A DNA stretch of 64,000 nucleotides from Tetrahymena elliotti 4EA (Eukaryota; Ciliophora; Oligohymenophorea; Hymenostomatida; Tetrahymenidae). Shown here piece by piece: positions 62,815 through 64,000 of this stretch (the first letter of the stretch is position 1; each line of letters opens with the position of its first letter). Where the stretch lies: positions 248,001 to 312,000 of the forward strand of contig JH720319.1 in the NCBI GenBank assembly GCA_000231825.2, in the 5' to 3' direction. A program made the translations under genes and the position numbers. The notes beneath the pieces are model-generated. The model worked only from the letters and a program-made list of their open reading frames with translations, was not told the origin of the DNA and made no database searches.

Positions 62815-64000
62815 CTATTTAAAGAATCTAATTTAAATATTTTTAGACATAAATACTAAAATTTACTCTGTTTTAGCATAATTTATATAATTTATGGATT
62901 GTGTTTAAAATAATAGAATAAGATCCAATATTTTTATTATTTCTCTAAAAAAGGGTAAATTTAAAAAGTAAAAATTTATTTTAAAATTTTAAAGTCAATA
63001 AGAGCATAATAAAAAAATTACTAAAAATATCTAGCTACATGTCAACAGAATTTCATAAAACCTAGTAAAAAAGAATAATAATCATTAAATAAAAAATTAA
63101 CTGAGAAGAAGACTATTATTTTGGCTTTTTAAAAATTTAAAAATTAAAAAATAAAATTTATACATTCATTTTGCTTGAATATTTTAAATTTGTAAATTTT
63201 TTATAAGTTCTAAATAAAAAAATTAAATAACTATATTTTATTTTAAAAGCTATTCAAAAAGTAAAAATTGATATAACTAAACCAAGTTTTAATTTCTTTC
63301 AAGTCTAAAATATGTCTTTAAAATTTAATACTAAGCAATCTAAGGATAATATGTTCTAAAATACCAATTAATTTATGGAAGATATATTATTTTTAATTCT
63401 AAATAAATCCAAAAAGCCTTAAATATCACATAAGACATAATTTTTTATTAAAAATATGGGTTCTTAATAAATAGTTTAAAAAGTAAAATTTTAATAAGAA
63501 AAACATTTAGACATATAGAGTAAAGATTAGATGAGAAGGTGATTAATACAAATAATAAATTAATATCTCAGAATAAAAATGAGATTTGTTATTAAAATTT
63601 AGAAAAATTGATCTAAAATTGATTAAAATATTTTTATTTAAAATTGTCTACTTAATTTATAAAATAAATTAGTAAATTTATTGTTAATCAGTTAATTAAT
63701 TTTTCTATCAAAAGTGTATTATGAATCATAAAAAGGCATAGTATAGACAAATAATTACTATTCAAATCTCATTAAAATTTGGGCGGCATTTTATTCTCTT
63801 AATTAAATAATTATTTGATACCTAATTCCTTCTCATTTTGATCATAATAAAAAAAATAATTATTAAGCAAAAACTTTAATTATACAAAGACACATTACAT
63901 AATAAAATATTTATTTAGAACAAATACAGTATCTGTAATAAATAATTATTGATTTATTTAAAATAAAGTCTTGAAAAAAATGGATATTTGGGGTAAATTA
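62815..64000. other. AT-rich right end of the window
   Basis: No gene supported to the window edge. Confidence 0.5.

Overview
The window reads as macronuclear-type DNA of an oligohymenophorean ciliate, most likely Tetrahymena or a close relative. Every convincing gene uses in-frame TAA and TAG as ordinary codons (glutamine) and ends only at TGA. The DNA is extremely AT-rich. Introns are short, AT-rich GT(A)...(T)AG, mostly about 50-260 nt and longer than Paramecium introns. In this code TAA/TAG-free ORFs are meaningless: real genes run through them, while chance TGA-free ORFs are common in AT-rich spacers, so calls rest on protein-like composition, conserved motifs and consistent splice phase. 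I found no tRNA, rRNA, CRISPR or transposon, and no perfect 15-mer chromosome breakage sequence.

Layout. 0.95-3.1 kb (+): a coiled-coil protein. 3.9-11.3 kb (-): a roughly 2,000-residue BRWD/PHIP-type chromatin reader (WD40, PHD-like finger, cryptic Tudor-like region, bromodomain). 13.7-15.25 kb (-): RNA polymerase III subunit RPC4. 15.6-17.3 kb (-): an N-myristoylation-signal protein joining rhodanese-like, degenerate phosphatase-like and PUB domains. 17.8-20.1 kb (-): a cyclic-nucleotide-binding protein. 20.9-22.0 kb (-): a vWA-like protein with a faint SZT2-like pattern. 23.8-24.8 kb (-): an unrecognised protein. 27.0-28.7 kb (+): a large-type thioredoxin reductase ending Cys-Cys-Gly. 29.6-33.1 kb (+): a kelch-repeat protein. 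34.0-36.4 kb (-): a LIN54/tesmin-type CXC-domain protein, divergently paired with a small multi-pass membrane protein (36.4-37.3 kb, +). 38.1-40.7 kb (+): a pseudokinase-MORN protein. 41.4-43.9 kb (-): a coiled-coil protein with a C-terminal membrane segment. 45.0-50.7 kb (+): a six-transmembrane hybrid histidine kinase with its own receiver domain.

From 51.6 to 61.1 kb the DNA looks gene-poor but holds four diverged copies, all on the minus strand, of a small (147-163 residue) all-helical protein family I do not recognise. This dispersed array is the best candidate for an undescribed system. The rest of the 3' third is AT-rich spacer with a few doubtful ORFs.

The genes form no operons; each should have its own promoter. 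A signalling flavour recurs: hybrid histidine kinase, cyclic-nucleotide-binding protein, pseudokinase and pseudophosphatase-like proteins, two with N-myristoylation-type starts. A nuclear set is also present (BRWD reader, CXC protein, Pol III subunit). I have no evidence that these act together.
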